Shown here piece by piece: positions 10,528 to 19,985 of a stretch of DNA of 64,000 nt. This stretch comes from Pelodera strongyloides (lineage: Eukaryota > Nematoda > Chromadorea > Rhabditida > Rhabditidae). Position numbers and translations under genes: made by a program. The notes beneath the pieces were generated by a model. The model was not told the origin of the DNA, made no database searches, and was given only the letters and a program-made list of their open reading frames with translations. Positions within the stretch are counted from its first letter, which is position 1. Each line of letters starts with the position of its first letter. The stretch spans positions 310,001-374,000 of the forward strand of contig JAANDG010000027.1 in assembly GCA_036852015.1 (NCBI GenBank), in the 5' to 3' direction.

Positions 10528-13500
10528 CTAACCTGTCCACTTGTTCCAAATGTTTGTAGCTTCGTTTTTCAACCTCTGATTTGACATAATTATGAGGAAA
10601 GGAACAACAGAAGTGGCTAGAGCGCAGGTCACATCGAACCCGAAGCCAAACAGCCGGAATAGTAATGCCTCGTCGAAATACACGTAACCGACAAAGAACG
10701 CGAGTCCCAGCACAGTACAGCTTGTCATAATCACAAAGATACGGTAGAGCAGAGACGAAGAGGAAATGTTCTCGCGCACCTGAAAATGGATAAATCAAAA
10801 TTAATAGAAATGGGTGGATAGGCATTGGCGTAAGCTTGGGAATACCCAACGGTCGTGTCGGGTTTGACAAATAGAATATTGCTCATGTTGTACATAATTA
10901 AATTCTGATAAACCCTCTCGTCACTGAAATATACCGAAGCGTATGTTGAAGTACTTCATCCCCATACAGTGAAGTGGGCAATACCATATTTGCCAAAACG
11001 AACATAGACTGTTGGGTATTCTCCTGTTATAATAAAACTGACTTATTTATTTAGAGGCCCTCTCCCAACATCTTTATATAAAATAAAGTTACTTATTAAG
11101 TGTTTTTGGAGAACTGTTTACGAACGCATAGTCTAGGAACATAAAGGGAGTTTATGTGTATGGTTTAGCTACATTTAAACTTAACAGTATCCCTTGCGAA
11201 AACCATATGTAAAGTCTCCGTGTCTCGGCTTTCTCCGAGTCATTTGGACAGTTTTCTCATCACCCCTTTGTGTGCCATTGATTCTCCCTCAAAGACCAGG
11301 GCCCAGGGCCACATGGGTAGGAGAGAGAGCGCAGACACGGCAGAGACACAGGGACACTCTTATACACCCAAACCCAACCACAACGCCCAGGAACATTCCA
11401 TTCCTACTTTAATTCATATTCATATTCCAAAGCCGCGGGCCATCGCACTGATGAGACCCACCCGCGGTAAATCCTCGTATGCGAATAAGGGTCGAAACGG
11501 GGTCTGAGCCTTGCTCAGTCTGCTACACTATTATATTCATCATTCTACTACTAACTAACGCGCGACATGGTGCACTCGTCCAAATGGATGGGCCGCTAAA
11601 AATAATAAGACCCGCGTGGCAGCACTACAACTCTGGAAATTTCATTCTGACGACTACTGAGGAGGCTTGCACTAATGTAAGGTTGGCAACCACAATTTCA
11701 AGCAAGGCAGCAATTGAGTGAGAATAGCGGCAAATAATCCGCTACGACCAATCTACGGTCAAAAGAGCCTCTACAGGCTAAACTTCGGTCACGACGACCA
11801 CAAAGCACGCAGTCCCCGGTACTGGTGCCTAAATCGGCCCACGCAGGCCACAGCAAAGGAACGGAAAGCAACGTTCAAAATTCGAGGCCACGAGCGCCTC
11901 AGAATGATTCTCCTCCGAGCCCTATTGGAAAGATACAACACTGCAAGCCCTCATTTTTCCGAGTTACTTCTATAGCACCGGCACTCCTCGACATCCGGCA
12001 AACGAACGCCGCCCGGGAGTGTCTCGACCTCTTCTCGACCCATAATTCCGAGGAATACATCTTCTTGTCGCCCGGGAGTGTCTCGGCTTTCTCCGAGTCA
12101 TTTGGACAGTTTTCTCATCACCCCTTTGTGTGCCATTGATTCTCCCTCAAAGACCAGGGCCCAGGGCCACATTGGTAGGAGAGAGAGCGAAGACACGGCA
12201 GAGACACAGGGAGACTCTTATTCACCCAACCACAACGCCCAGGAACATTCCACTCCTACTCAATATTAATATTCCATATTCGATACAAAGCCCGGGTCAT
12301 CGTACTGATGAGACCCAACCCGGGCAAAATCCTCGTATGCGATAAAGGGTCGAAACGGGGTCTGAGCCCTGCTCAGTCTGCTACACTATTATATTCCATT
12401 CTACACTGAACAACGCGCGACATGTGGTGCGCCGTAGGAGAGAGAGCGCAGACACGGCAGAGACACAGGGACACTCTTATACACCCAAACCCAACCACAA
12501 CGCCCAGGAACATTCCATTCCTACTTTAATTCATATTCATATTCCAAAGCCGCGGGCCATCGCACTGATGAGACCCACCCGCGGTAAATCCTCGTATGCG
12601 ATAAAGGGTCGAAACGGGGTCTGAGCCCTGCTCAGTCTGCTACACTATTATATTCCATTCTACACTGAACAGCGCGCGACACTCCGGAACCGTACCTGAT
12701 ACCCATGGCTAATTTGCAGAGATCCTCTCCCGGCCACTATACTGCGGTAGTTCAGTTTGTACACGATAGACATGACCACGATTGAGGTAAAATCACAGAA
12801 CGCGTGAACTCCCGCAAATAGATACTGGGTGAATTTGCCTGAACATAAAGTAAAATAAACATTTATGCTTATGACTTGGTCGCAGAGGTCCTGAGCGTTA
12901 AGCGGCAAGTCACATATGACGAATTGCTCGCCGTCATCGGGCTAGGGCCAGGAGCACGAAGACGTTGACCCCTTCGAACTTAGTTATAGGTCACAGGTCA
13001 CTCTTTAGTAAAAAAGGCACTTGAGCCTTCTAGCCTGTGGGACATGGTTATGGTAATTATTTGTTTCATCTTTCTTTCGATGGCACCAACAACACTGAAT
13101 ATCATCAAAAAAAAAATTTTTTTAAGAAATAGAAAAAAAAAGTAAATATCGCCAGTTTAGCAGTGACTTACCGTCCTTGAAGTGAAACATGAGCAGAAAC
13201 GACGTGAACCACTGAAAATAAAGCATGGTTAATTTTTTTATCAGTTTGGGAGCACCTATAACTATAACGCTGATTTAGAAACATATGCATATTCCTTAGT
13301 TTTGCAATTACCCTCGTCACGTCCCCTATCTTCTTTATTTTTACGAACTTTGTGGTACTCTGATGCTCTTCCGTTTCAGAAGTAACAATTAAATAAATTG
13401 ATGTGATGCATGCTCCGTGTGAAGGCATGGTATCGGTATTTCAAAGGTGTGTAGAATCCCAGTCAAGTCAACAGGTTTTGTACCATTTATTGGTATAATA

Positions 13501-15534
13501 AATGGTACAAAACATGTTGTCTTGATTGGGATTACAAGCTCTACACACATTTGAAATTAAATAAATGATGATGTTCCCCTTTATTACATTTCTACTTTCT
13601 ACTACATTTGCACCTTCACTTAAAATTAGCCTTACATCTAATTAAAAGAAAATAAGGAATGATTACAAGTGTATTTATTATCGGGGTTCAAAATTCGAAT
13701 TACTGGTCTCTAGAGACTATTAATTTTGCATTTTTACAGATGAAACGCGCATATATAATTATAACGTAGAACTGGCCAATTATCACTACCATAAGTTCTC
13801 AAAATCACGCATAGTTTTTGCCAAATCCCATCACGGAAAAAAAAGAAAACAGAGAGAAAAGAAATCTTTTGAACTCAAGGGGTAGTGCATTTTAGATTAG
13901 ATTCAAGGGATTTCTTGGGAAAAAAACCATTTGGGTACCGTTTGGCTTGGGTCACTATTCCACTTTCCTTGCGGTAGCTTACCAATTGTCAATTACCGTT
14001 GTCATAATAAATAGTTTATTGAGGATGTGCAATTAACACATCTCAAAAGGTGACCCTAAGATACCACGCTTCACAACGCAGTACACTGACAAGGTAGCAA
14101 ACTACAAATAACACATAAACACTAAACATAAATTTCCCCAAAATACTCACCAAGGTTGCAATGGATCCGTAAACATACGGTGTATGCCTTTCATTTTCAT
14201 AAAGTCGACTTCGGACGGTAGCGACTAATCTTTCCACTGCTAGGAGCAACATATGCAAGCTACCTGAAATGTCGTTGTGCAAGTTTGATGATTCGCCGTT
14301 TTACTGTGCTCTTGATGCAGCGTGTCTCTGGGCGTAACACCTTTTTCTTCACTACAAACGTTTTGTTTCCTCTTAAAAAACTTCCAATGTACTTAACTAC
14401 ATTACATAGTTGTGCGGAATCCCAACGCCACAGAATAGTTACTTGTTGCCTAGATGCCGGCGTGGTCTACTGAATAGCGCGTTTGACTCTCCTACGTCCC
14501 CGCGCGCGCTGCGCACCCCGCATCCAGCCGCGCAGTTTGGAGTGCAGGCGCAGCCAGCCGCGTACCGCGCAGAGGAGGGCGCGACCAGTCGCGTCGCCTG
14601 CAAACTAAGCGGATGGGTACCTTCGATATTAAAATCTGAACTTACCCGCGTACAAACCAGTATCTCTTGCCTTGATTAGGAAATCCTCAATTGAATCGAG
14701 GGTGGAATCAGATTCGACGAACATAAGTTCTAAATCAAACGACATGTTTTATATCGGCTACTTTTCGCTTTATCGCTTTATGCCATGCATACATTATCTC
14801 CCTTTTATTATCATCTACTCCTTCTGACTCTCCCTCTCTCTCTCTCCGCATCTGTCATTCTCCTAACCTTCTGTCTTCTCTCTTGTTCATTTGTCATATT
14901 TTTGTTGTGCAAAATGCAGGATACTGATTTAGACGGTATTACAAATTCCATTACTTAAAAAGTTATACAAGGGTATTAATGTAAGTATATTATGCTCACC
15001 ATCCAAGAATAAAATTGTAAAAGTGCAGAAAAGTGAGCGCATCACAGAAGTGAACACGAAACACCAACAGAAACTGCGCATTATCCGGCGCAAGTTTATG
15101 TGAAACACCTTAAATAGTAGATGATTAAATACATTTTATATAACATGAGATGTATGGAATATGGTAACATGTATAGCAACAGTATTTGTTGAATGTGGAC
15201 CTCTGTCAGCTACCAAAATAACGAGGCACACCAGCATGTATTTTTCTGTATCAATATATGAATTATAAACAATTAACATACGCGACGCAGCCGCTACGGT
15301 GCCGCGACGTAACCGCTACGGTGCCGCGACACAGCCGCTACTTTGCCGCGACGCAGAGGCTGATGCGACACAGTCACTTGTTAAACGCACCTCATGCCTG
15401 TGCATCAACCGTATGAACACGATCGATATTGTGAATCCGAGCAGGTGAACGAGAATCTCAGCAATTAGCATACATCGATAGATCAAATTAACACTGCCGA
15501 TTGACAGCAATTTGTCCGTGAACTCGTAACGCAT
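10528..15534 (-). CDS. Serpentine chemoreceptor, Sra/Srab/Sre superfamily (7 exons)
   Basis: Predicted seven-transmembrane G-protein-coupled receptor of the nematode Sra superfamily, presumably chemosensory. I spliced it by hand: exons 15534-15391, 15108-15000, 14729-14646, 14263-14151, 13211-13172, 12838-12696 and 10779-10528. All junctions are GT-AG and all phases agree, giving 294 residues, the usual length for this family. Exon 1 holds TM1; exon 2 has the family motif FHINLRRI before TM2; exon 4 has AVERLVATVRSRLYE, matching the ER...AT...YE signature after TM3; exons 6 and 7 join as GYQVREN, the conserved motif before TM6. The ATG at 15534 follows a possible trans-splice acceptor (TTATCAG) by about nine bases. 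The last exon ends at TAG, but a donor-like CAGGTTAGT overlaps the stop, so the C-terminus could differ. Intron 6 is enlarged by the ribozyme-bearing LTR element, and intron 4 carries a foldback. The subfamily (srab versus sre or sra) is not settled. Confidence 0.85.
11221..11567 (+). repeat. LTR copy 1 of the retrozyme-like element
   Basis: This 347-bp copy begins TGTCTCGG with a short hairpin (CTCGG...CCGAG) and ends CGCGCGACA. It aligns over its whole length with 12079-12422 and over its last 250 bp with 12434-12681. The ribozyme-like fold lies at 11432-11502, followed by a CTGAGC/GCTCAG hairpin. The preceding five bases are the target duplication CTCCG. Confidence 0.85.
11432..11502 (+). 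ncRNA. Pseudoknotted hammerhead-like ribozyme, copy 1
   Basis: Every hammerhead core residue is present: CTGATGA at 11448-11454, GAAA at 11494-11497, and the cleavage triplet GTA at 11477-11479. Helix I pairs TCGCA (11443-11447) with TGCGA (11480-11484). Helix II pairs GACCC (11455-11459) with GGGTC (11489-11493). Helix III pairs CCTCGT (11473-11478) with ACGGGG (11497-11502). A fourth helix pairs GCCGCGGG (11432-11439) with CCCGCGGT (11461-11468). The strand order is I, II, III, I, II, III instead of the nested order of known types. Predicted cleavage is after A11479. Activity is inferred, not shown. Confidence 0.8.
12079..12422 (+). repeat. LTR copy 2 of the retrozyme-like element
   Basis: This 344-bp direct repeat of 11221-11567 also starts TG and ends CA. 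It is the most divergent of the three copies, with a shorter TA-rich stretch before the ribozyme and several substitutions. The substitutions inside the ribozyme-like fold are compensatory. Confidence 0.85.
12290..12360 (+). ncRNA. Pseudoknotted hammerhead-like ribozyme, copy 2
   Basis: The fold is the same as in copy 1, with independent substitutions. CTGATGA is at 12305-12311, GTA at 12335-12337 and GAAA at 12352-12355. Helix I pairs ATCGTA with TGCGAT, keeping one G-U wobble; helix II pairs GACCC with GGGTC; helix III pairs CCTCGT with ACGGGG. The fourth helix changes on both sides to GCCCGGGT and ACCCGGGC, which keeps all eight pairs. Predicted cleavage is after A12337. Confidence 0.8.
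12434..12681 (+). repeat. LTR copy 3 (5'-truncated)
   Basis: This copy lacks the first 96 bases of the LTR and starts at GTAGGAGAG. It is nearly identical to copy 1, ends GCGCGACA and is followed at once by the target duplication CTCCG. Together with copy 2 it forms a tandem pair whose ribozymes are 259 bases apart. Confidence 0.85.
12549..12619 (+). ncRNA. Pseudoknotted hammerhead-like ribozyme, copy 3
   Basis: CTGATGA is at 12565-12571, GTA at 12594-12596 and GAAA at 12611-12614. Helix I is the full six pairs ATCGCA/TGCGAT, with an AAA linker to helix II. The fourth helix is identical to copy 1. Predicted cleavage is after A12596, which with copy 2 would release a 259-nt RNA. Confidence 0.8.
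13439..13556. mobile_element. Foldback element in chemoreceptor intron 4
   Basis: Arms of about 55 bp: ATTTCAAAGGTGTGTAGA ... TTTTGTACCATTTATT face AATAAATGGTACAAAA ... TCTACACACATTTGAAAT around a 5-base loop. Confidence 0.85.
15283..15356 (-). repeat. 22-bp tandem repeat in chemoreceptor intron 1
   Basis: GACGCAGCCGCTACGGTGCC GC and variants, a little over three copies, about 35 bases from the exon 1 donor. Confidence 0.8.
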
Positions 15535-15624
15535 TTATCTGCACTGATAATTAAAAATGAAGTTACACAGGAAAACGAAATAATTGTCGAAACCACAGAA
15601 AAAACGGTCGTTGGAAAAAAAAAT

Positions 15625-15785
15625 AAGGTGACTGGTTCATGACCATTTAATGACCACCTTATGACGGTTTTCGATGAAACTTGGTCACGAGTTGGTCAAA
15701 TGGTCACCAAAGGGACAGGGACAGGCCCACGAAAAAACCAGTGAACCGTCACCAAATGGGTTCACCCATTTCCTATGTACGGTCG
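15625..15785. repeat. GGTCACC-type dispersed repeat, copy 2
   Basis: Upstream of the chemoreceptor gene. Starts GGTGACTGGTTCATGACC and ends TTCACCCATTTCCTATG. The terminal GGTGAC and GTCACC motifs pair, so it may be a MITE. Confidence 0.65.
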
Positions 15786-16050
15786 ATGATAACTCAACAC
15801 TGTTGCAGCTATTGATTCAAATGAGAGAAAAATATAACAATAAATTCTACAGTAACAGAGCGGGCCGAAAATTGTTGAAATTTTGCAATGTAGGAAAATG
15901 GACAAAAATGGTTCGTAGAAAATGGTTGAAGTTATGGGCTGGGGTGGAAAATGGTGGGCAATTGTAGGGAGAGCTGGAAATGGTTGAAACGTAATCATAA
16001 TAACACTGCTATGTGTGACATCCAGAAGGTTTCTTATTTATTAAACCTGT

Positions 16051-16186
16051 GAAGCGAAATAACTGCTGGTTTTTGAAACGGATAATAACTGCTTTCCCAT
16101 GCATCAGACGCAAATGGAATAAAAATAGAGCTCAGTCGAGTTATTTGAGATACATTTCAAAAACCGGCCGTTATACTGCTTTACTA
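16051..16186. mobile_element. Degenerate copy of the AGCGAAATACCGGCC MITE family
   Basis: Starts AGCGAAATAACTGCTGGTTT and ends TTTCAAAAACCGGCCGTTA; the interior has diverged. Confidence 0.55.
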
Positions 16187-16583
16187 AACGCAGACCTCTA
16201 CTGTTTCAGGCTTATGGACTGAACTGACCGTGTAATATTCTAATATTTCATCCTTGAAGACCCTTGGACTTCGGACATGCATAGTTTAAAGTTACATGCT
16301 ATTCTTCTAAGACTAACAAGATCTTTTGAAGTCATTCTAGCGTCGAGAAACTTCAAAAACTTCAAAAACTACTGGAGAAGTCTCAGGAAAAAATGGAAAA
16401 TGAGCCGAGGTCAAAGGTCAACCCTGGGATCATCGTTTCTTTCATCTAGCATCGGAATATAGGAAATAGGAGGCTCTTTGTCGAAGCAAAGAAAAAAGTG
16501 TGACTAGCAGCCAGGATATTCTGTTTCATGTTCAATTATTACTGCAAGGAAATGCGTACGTCAGGAGAAATGGAGAAGAGAGA

Positions 16584-16586
16584 TAT

Positions 16587-16629
<43 letters not shown>

Positions 16630-16650
16630 GAAAGAGAGAGAGAGAAATCC
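16584..16650. repeat. (GA)n microsatellite
   Basis: (GA)n with few interruptions. Confidence 0.9.
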
Positions 16651-17047
16651 CTCTCTGATAATGTTGCAAAAAGACACAAGGTCTCAAATGAAGCCATGTC
16701 AGTCACAAATTTTCAATAAAATTGAAGATCATGAAACATTTTGCCAAGAGGTATTCTTTGTTGAGAAGAATATTAATTACTAAAAGGCATGTGAAGCCTA
16801 CCTTACCTTGAATACCTTGAAGACCGTTATATCAGCTGTTCGCTCGTGAAACCTAACAAAGGAAAATTTTGTCAATTGGAATAAATACTTTGTTTTAGGG
16901 TGCAAACCAAACTCTGAATCGTGTAGATGAAGTAATAAAAAGTTGCAATGCTATCGAATAGAATGTAAAAGTATTACCTGCCTCTAGCTAGGGAGCAATA
17001 ATATCTTTACACTTTCTTTTACCAAAAGTTTAAGTCCAAAATATTAA

Positions 17048-17219
17048 AGCGAAATACCGGCCGGTTTTTGAACGCGTCGTGGACAACTGAATTCTTACGT
17101 ATTTATGATAAGTTGTTCGAATTTAGCTCGATTTTTTATTCTAATTTATGTTCATGTGCGTAAGTGCATGAGCTTGCAGGTGTACTGGATGTGTTTCAAA
17201 AACTGGCCAGTATTTCGCT
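17048..17219. mobile_element. MITE with AGCGAAATACCGGCCGG termini, TTAA flanks
   Basis: Most complete member of the commonest repeat family here. Ends pair (AGCGAAATACCGGCCGG against CTGGCCAGTATTTCGCT) and the interior carries CAACTGAATTCTTACGTATT and GAATTTAGCTCGATTTTT. Confidence 0.85.
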
Positions 17220-17454
17220 TTAAAAAAACATTTAGCATATTTAGACCTGACGCAACTAACATCATTTCATTGGATTGGGTGTTCTAAAACTGTGCTGAAC
17301 ACCTGGTTATGACTCAAAAAAGTCAATTGATAATTAAGATTTAATGGCCATTTTGCAGCTTTTAAAAGCAAAGTATTAATAAACTAAAGTTCAACAAAAA
17401 TTGGGCTTATCTGAAAAATATGCGCTGAAAATCTTCGAGACTGGAATTTTGGGT

Positions 17455-17640
17455 TTTCAGATCTGGCCAAAACGGCCGCTTACACGTAATGAGGGGCAAC
17501 TGCATTCCCATGTATTTATGCTAAGAAACCCCGAATTGAGCTCGATTTTTATTCTAATCATACTCATTTGCATATGATGCATGCGAAGGTAATTATTTAA
17601 CATGTGTTAAAAGCCGGCTGTTAATGTTTTAAAAACTTTT
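17455..17640. mobile_element. Degenerate copy of the AGCGAAATACCGGCC MITE family
   Basis: Shares CGTATTTATGCTAAG, GAGCTCGATTTTTATTCTAA and terminal CCGGCTGTTA with other copies. Confidence 0.5.
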
Positions 17641-18000
17641 GACGCACACAATGCTGATAATTGCTACTCAAAATAACATCAAATACGCGAACGATCTCTG
17701 TCTTTCATAACGGAAATGGGCATCCGGCGTTGTTCGAGACAATTTATTTAATTGTTACAAAAATATTAATATAATTTTTGGGACAGAATGCGAAAAGTAC
17801 TCGACAGTTTAAAATGATAACCTAGACAAGTTTAAATCTAAGCTAACGATAAACATAAGTAAGTATCCCGCTATATCCGATTAGGTGAAACGGTATGAAC
17901 AATTTTTTTTACTTATGCCGTCCAACGGCAAATTTTCTCGGGAAGCTGATTCACTGATTCACCTTTCCAAGTTATTTATCAATGTTTACAACTTTGGTGG

Positions 18001-18090
18001 GGGTCGGGCAGCCTGGGACCGGAATCGAACCTGTGACGGGCTCGACTCCGTCACAGGCGCAGCTAACCACTACACTACCTACACCACCAG
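18001..18090 (-). mobile_element. tRNA-like (SINE) fragment with extended hairpin
   Basis: The minus strand has A box TAGTGTAGTGG (18067-18077) and B box GGTTCGATTCC (18021-18031). Where the anticodon arm should be there is a ten-pair hairpin (CCTGTGACGG/CCGTCACAGG). The acceptor pairs poorly, so it is not a functional tRNA. Confidence 0.5.
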
Positions 18091-18645
18091 TGCCAATGGC
18101 CACCAGGCTTTTAGTCTTTCCTGGCGGAAATCAACATCCGCCTTTATTTGATACAAATTATTTAATTGTCACAAAACATTTTGAATTTATATTGGTTAAA
18201 AATAAATCTATAATTTTTTAATGTTTAATTCTATAAATTCGGTTTTTTTTACCAAATGATCTACTAAGAATTTGAAAAATACTGGATACCTAAAAGCTAT
18301 GATTGGTTACTTTGAAAATATTCGCATTTTTGTCGTTGAAGCGTTATGCATACCCTGCATACGCACATACGCTGTTAGTTGTTGCATTTAGTTGCAAACT
18401 AAGAAATACTACTGACTATTAACAGATAAGGCGGGATAAAGGTTGCAATTAACTTTTAAAAAGAAAAAAATAATACCCATATATTATGCCCACTGGGGCG
18501 ATAATTATGACATTCTGGCCTAACTATGGTACTAAGCATAACGTAATTACCAATAATTACTATGCATTAGTGGAATAAAGAAACTGCGGGGTAGTGGATC
18601 GATTACCTCAACCTTTCTGGTTTTTGAACTACTATTGAATACTAC

Positions 18646-18782
18646 CGAGGCCATATTCACCACTCAATTCTCCATGGGGAATTCCCTGTCTTTTCCTCTT
18701 CCCCATGGGGAATATTTTCATATTTTCTGTCCCCAGGGAATATTTCCCCGAGGGAATCGGAGTGGTGATTATGGCCTCTGTT
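18646..18782. mobile_element. Foldback element
   Basis: Arms CGAGGCCATATTCACCACTC and GAGTGGTGATTATGGCCTC enclose several copies of CCATGGGGAAT/CCCCAGGGAAT. Confidence 0.7.
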
Positions 18783-19061
18783 CACTAAAATAGGTTAGGT
18801 AAATGGAGTAGTAAAGACAAGGCCCTGGCCCTCTAGTTAGAATTACAAGCTGCAAAGGAACAGCTTCGTCAATAAGGGAATTATTTAAAAAGGTAAATCT
18901 CCATAAAAGAAATCACTTCATGTACATAAACAAAATTGTACGCTTCAAGGGAGCCCACTGCTGGATTGTTCAACGTTTTTCCAAAGTTAAAAGCTTACTA
19001 ATTATTTCGCATTGCTCCCCAGTGTACACCATGATGTTTTATTGAAGAACCTACATTTTAA

Positions 19062-19223
19062 AGCGAAATGCTAGCCCCTTTGTAAAATTTGCATATGATA
19101 AGCAAATCCTATGTATCCTATGCTAATTGTGCACGATCGTCCACGGTAATCGTACAAAATTAGCATAGGATACATAGGATTTGCTATCATATGCAAATTT
19201 TCCAAAGGGGCTAGCATTTCGCT
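19062..19223. mobile_element. Palindromic MITE, AGCGAAATGCTAGC termini
   Basis: A 162-bp near-perfect palindrome flanked by TTAA on both sides. It is almost identical to the copy at 42283-42444; the spacer is about the only part that does not pair. Confidence 0.9.
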
Positions 19224-19904
19224 TTAAAGGTGGAAGCCCTAAGTTAACTAAAACACCGGTAAAGTTCTGCTCTATAAAAGGGGAATATGTATGAAAAATA
19301 ATAAAGTTTAGTAGATGACGCTCAAAAAAGAAAAATGTAAAAATCGCAGTGTCACTCCCGTTTGCGGTACATTTATGGGAGCGATGCTTTATTTTTTCAT
19401 TTACTAATAACTACCCATGGTTCGAATGTTGTACATTTTAGAGTGTGCCGCTTCACACGTGTGCCAAAAATAATTACAAAAATGTATTTTAAAAGGTAAG
19501 TAAGGTGTAAAAATAAAAATTAAAAGTGTAATAATTAAAAGGAAGAAAAACATCAGTTTCCCAAATTATGTATTTTGTAAATCAAATTGTTTATAAATAA
19601 ACACATTAAAAAAAAAGTAAATAAACAAGTATATCTCTCGAATTTTGGGCGAGTTCCTTTTTGGACCCGAAGCCCTACCTAAAGTGCATCTTATCTGAGA
19701 GTTTCTTTCGTGAAAAAGAAGGTAAAAAAAGCACGTAGGGAACATTTTGCGGGGCGCAAATTTGCAATTCTAAACCCTCTCTTCTCCAGTACAACGCGAG
19801 GCCCAATTTGACAAGGTATAAAATATTATGCTGCAGTTGCGGAAGGTGTACGGGAAAATATATTGCAGTTTAAAGCTGAATCGTACGTGTGCTTTTAAAT
19901 GTCA

Positions 19905-19985
19905 AAGCGAAATGCCGGCAGGTTTTAGAAACGCACCGTGGAAAACTGAATTATTACGTATTTATGCTAATGTCGATTCCCTTCC
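19905..19985 (+). mobile_element. Truncated copy of the AGCGAAATACCGGCC MITE family
   Basis: Begins AGCGAAATGCCGGCAGG and runs through ACTGAATTATTACGTATTTA; the right half is missing. Confidence 0.6.

Larger units (their letters stand above)
11221..12681 (+). mobile_element. Retrozyme-like non-coding LTR element with three ribozyme-bearing LTR copies
   Basis: This is a 1461-bp element with no gag or pol reading frame. LTR1 (11221-11567) and LTR2 (12079-12422) are direct repeats of about 345 bp starting TG and ending CA. A 5'-truncated third copy (12434-12681) also ends GCGCGACA. The element is flanked by a perfect 5-bp target duplication, CTCCG, at 11216-11220 and 12682-12686. A primer-binding-like TGGTGCACTCGTCC follows LTR1 at 11568, and an 11-bp remnant of it separates LTR2 from copy 3. 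Copies 1 and 3 are nearly identical, while copy 2 has small deletions and substitutions. Each copy contains the hammerhead-like fold described separately. The closest known design is the plant retrozyme, a short non-autonomous LTR element with a hammerhead in each LTR. It sits in intron 6 of the chemoreceptor gene, on the opposite strand, ending about nine bases from the 5' splice site. A TRIM element is the alternative name. The polypurine tract (GGGAG) is weak. Confidence 0.85.

Noticed and set aside
11432..11530. Standard type I or type III hammerhead using flanking sequence
   Set aside because: No upstream partner for ACGGGG and no TGCGAT-like partner outside the CUGAUGA-GAAA interval exist. 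A GTC after the downstream hairpin would need a six-base bulge beside the core. Only the crossed arrangement satisfies all helices.
11194..12624. Frames within the LTR-like element (for example the copies reading MSRLSPSHLDSF)
   Set aside because: They come from the repeated LTR, do not resemble gag or pol, and are broken differently in each copy.
14455..14612. GC-rich segment in chemoreceptor intron 3 resembling a tRNA-Arg 5' half
   Set aside because: An A-box-like stretch is present, but no B box at the right distance; too weak to list as an RNA gene.
18001..18090. A functional tRNA gene on the minus strand
   Set aside because: The anticodon arm is replaced by a ten-pair hairpin and the acceptor pairs in only four or five of seven positions.
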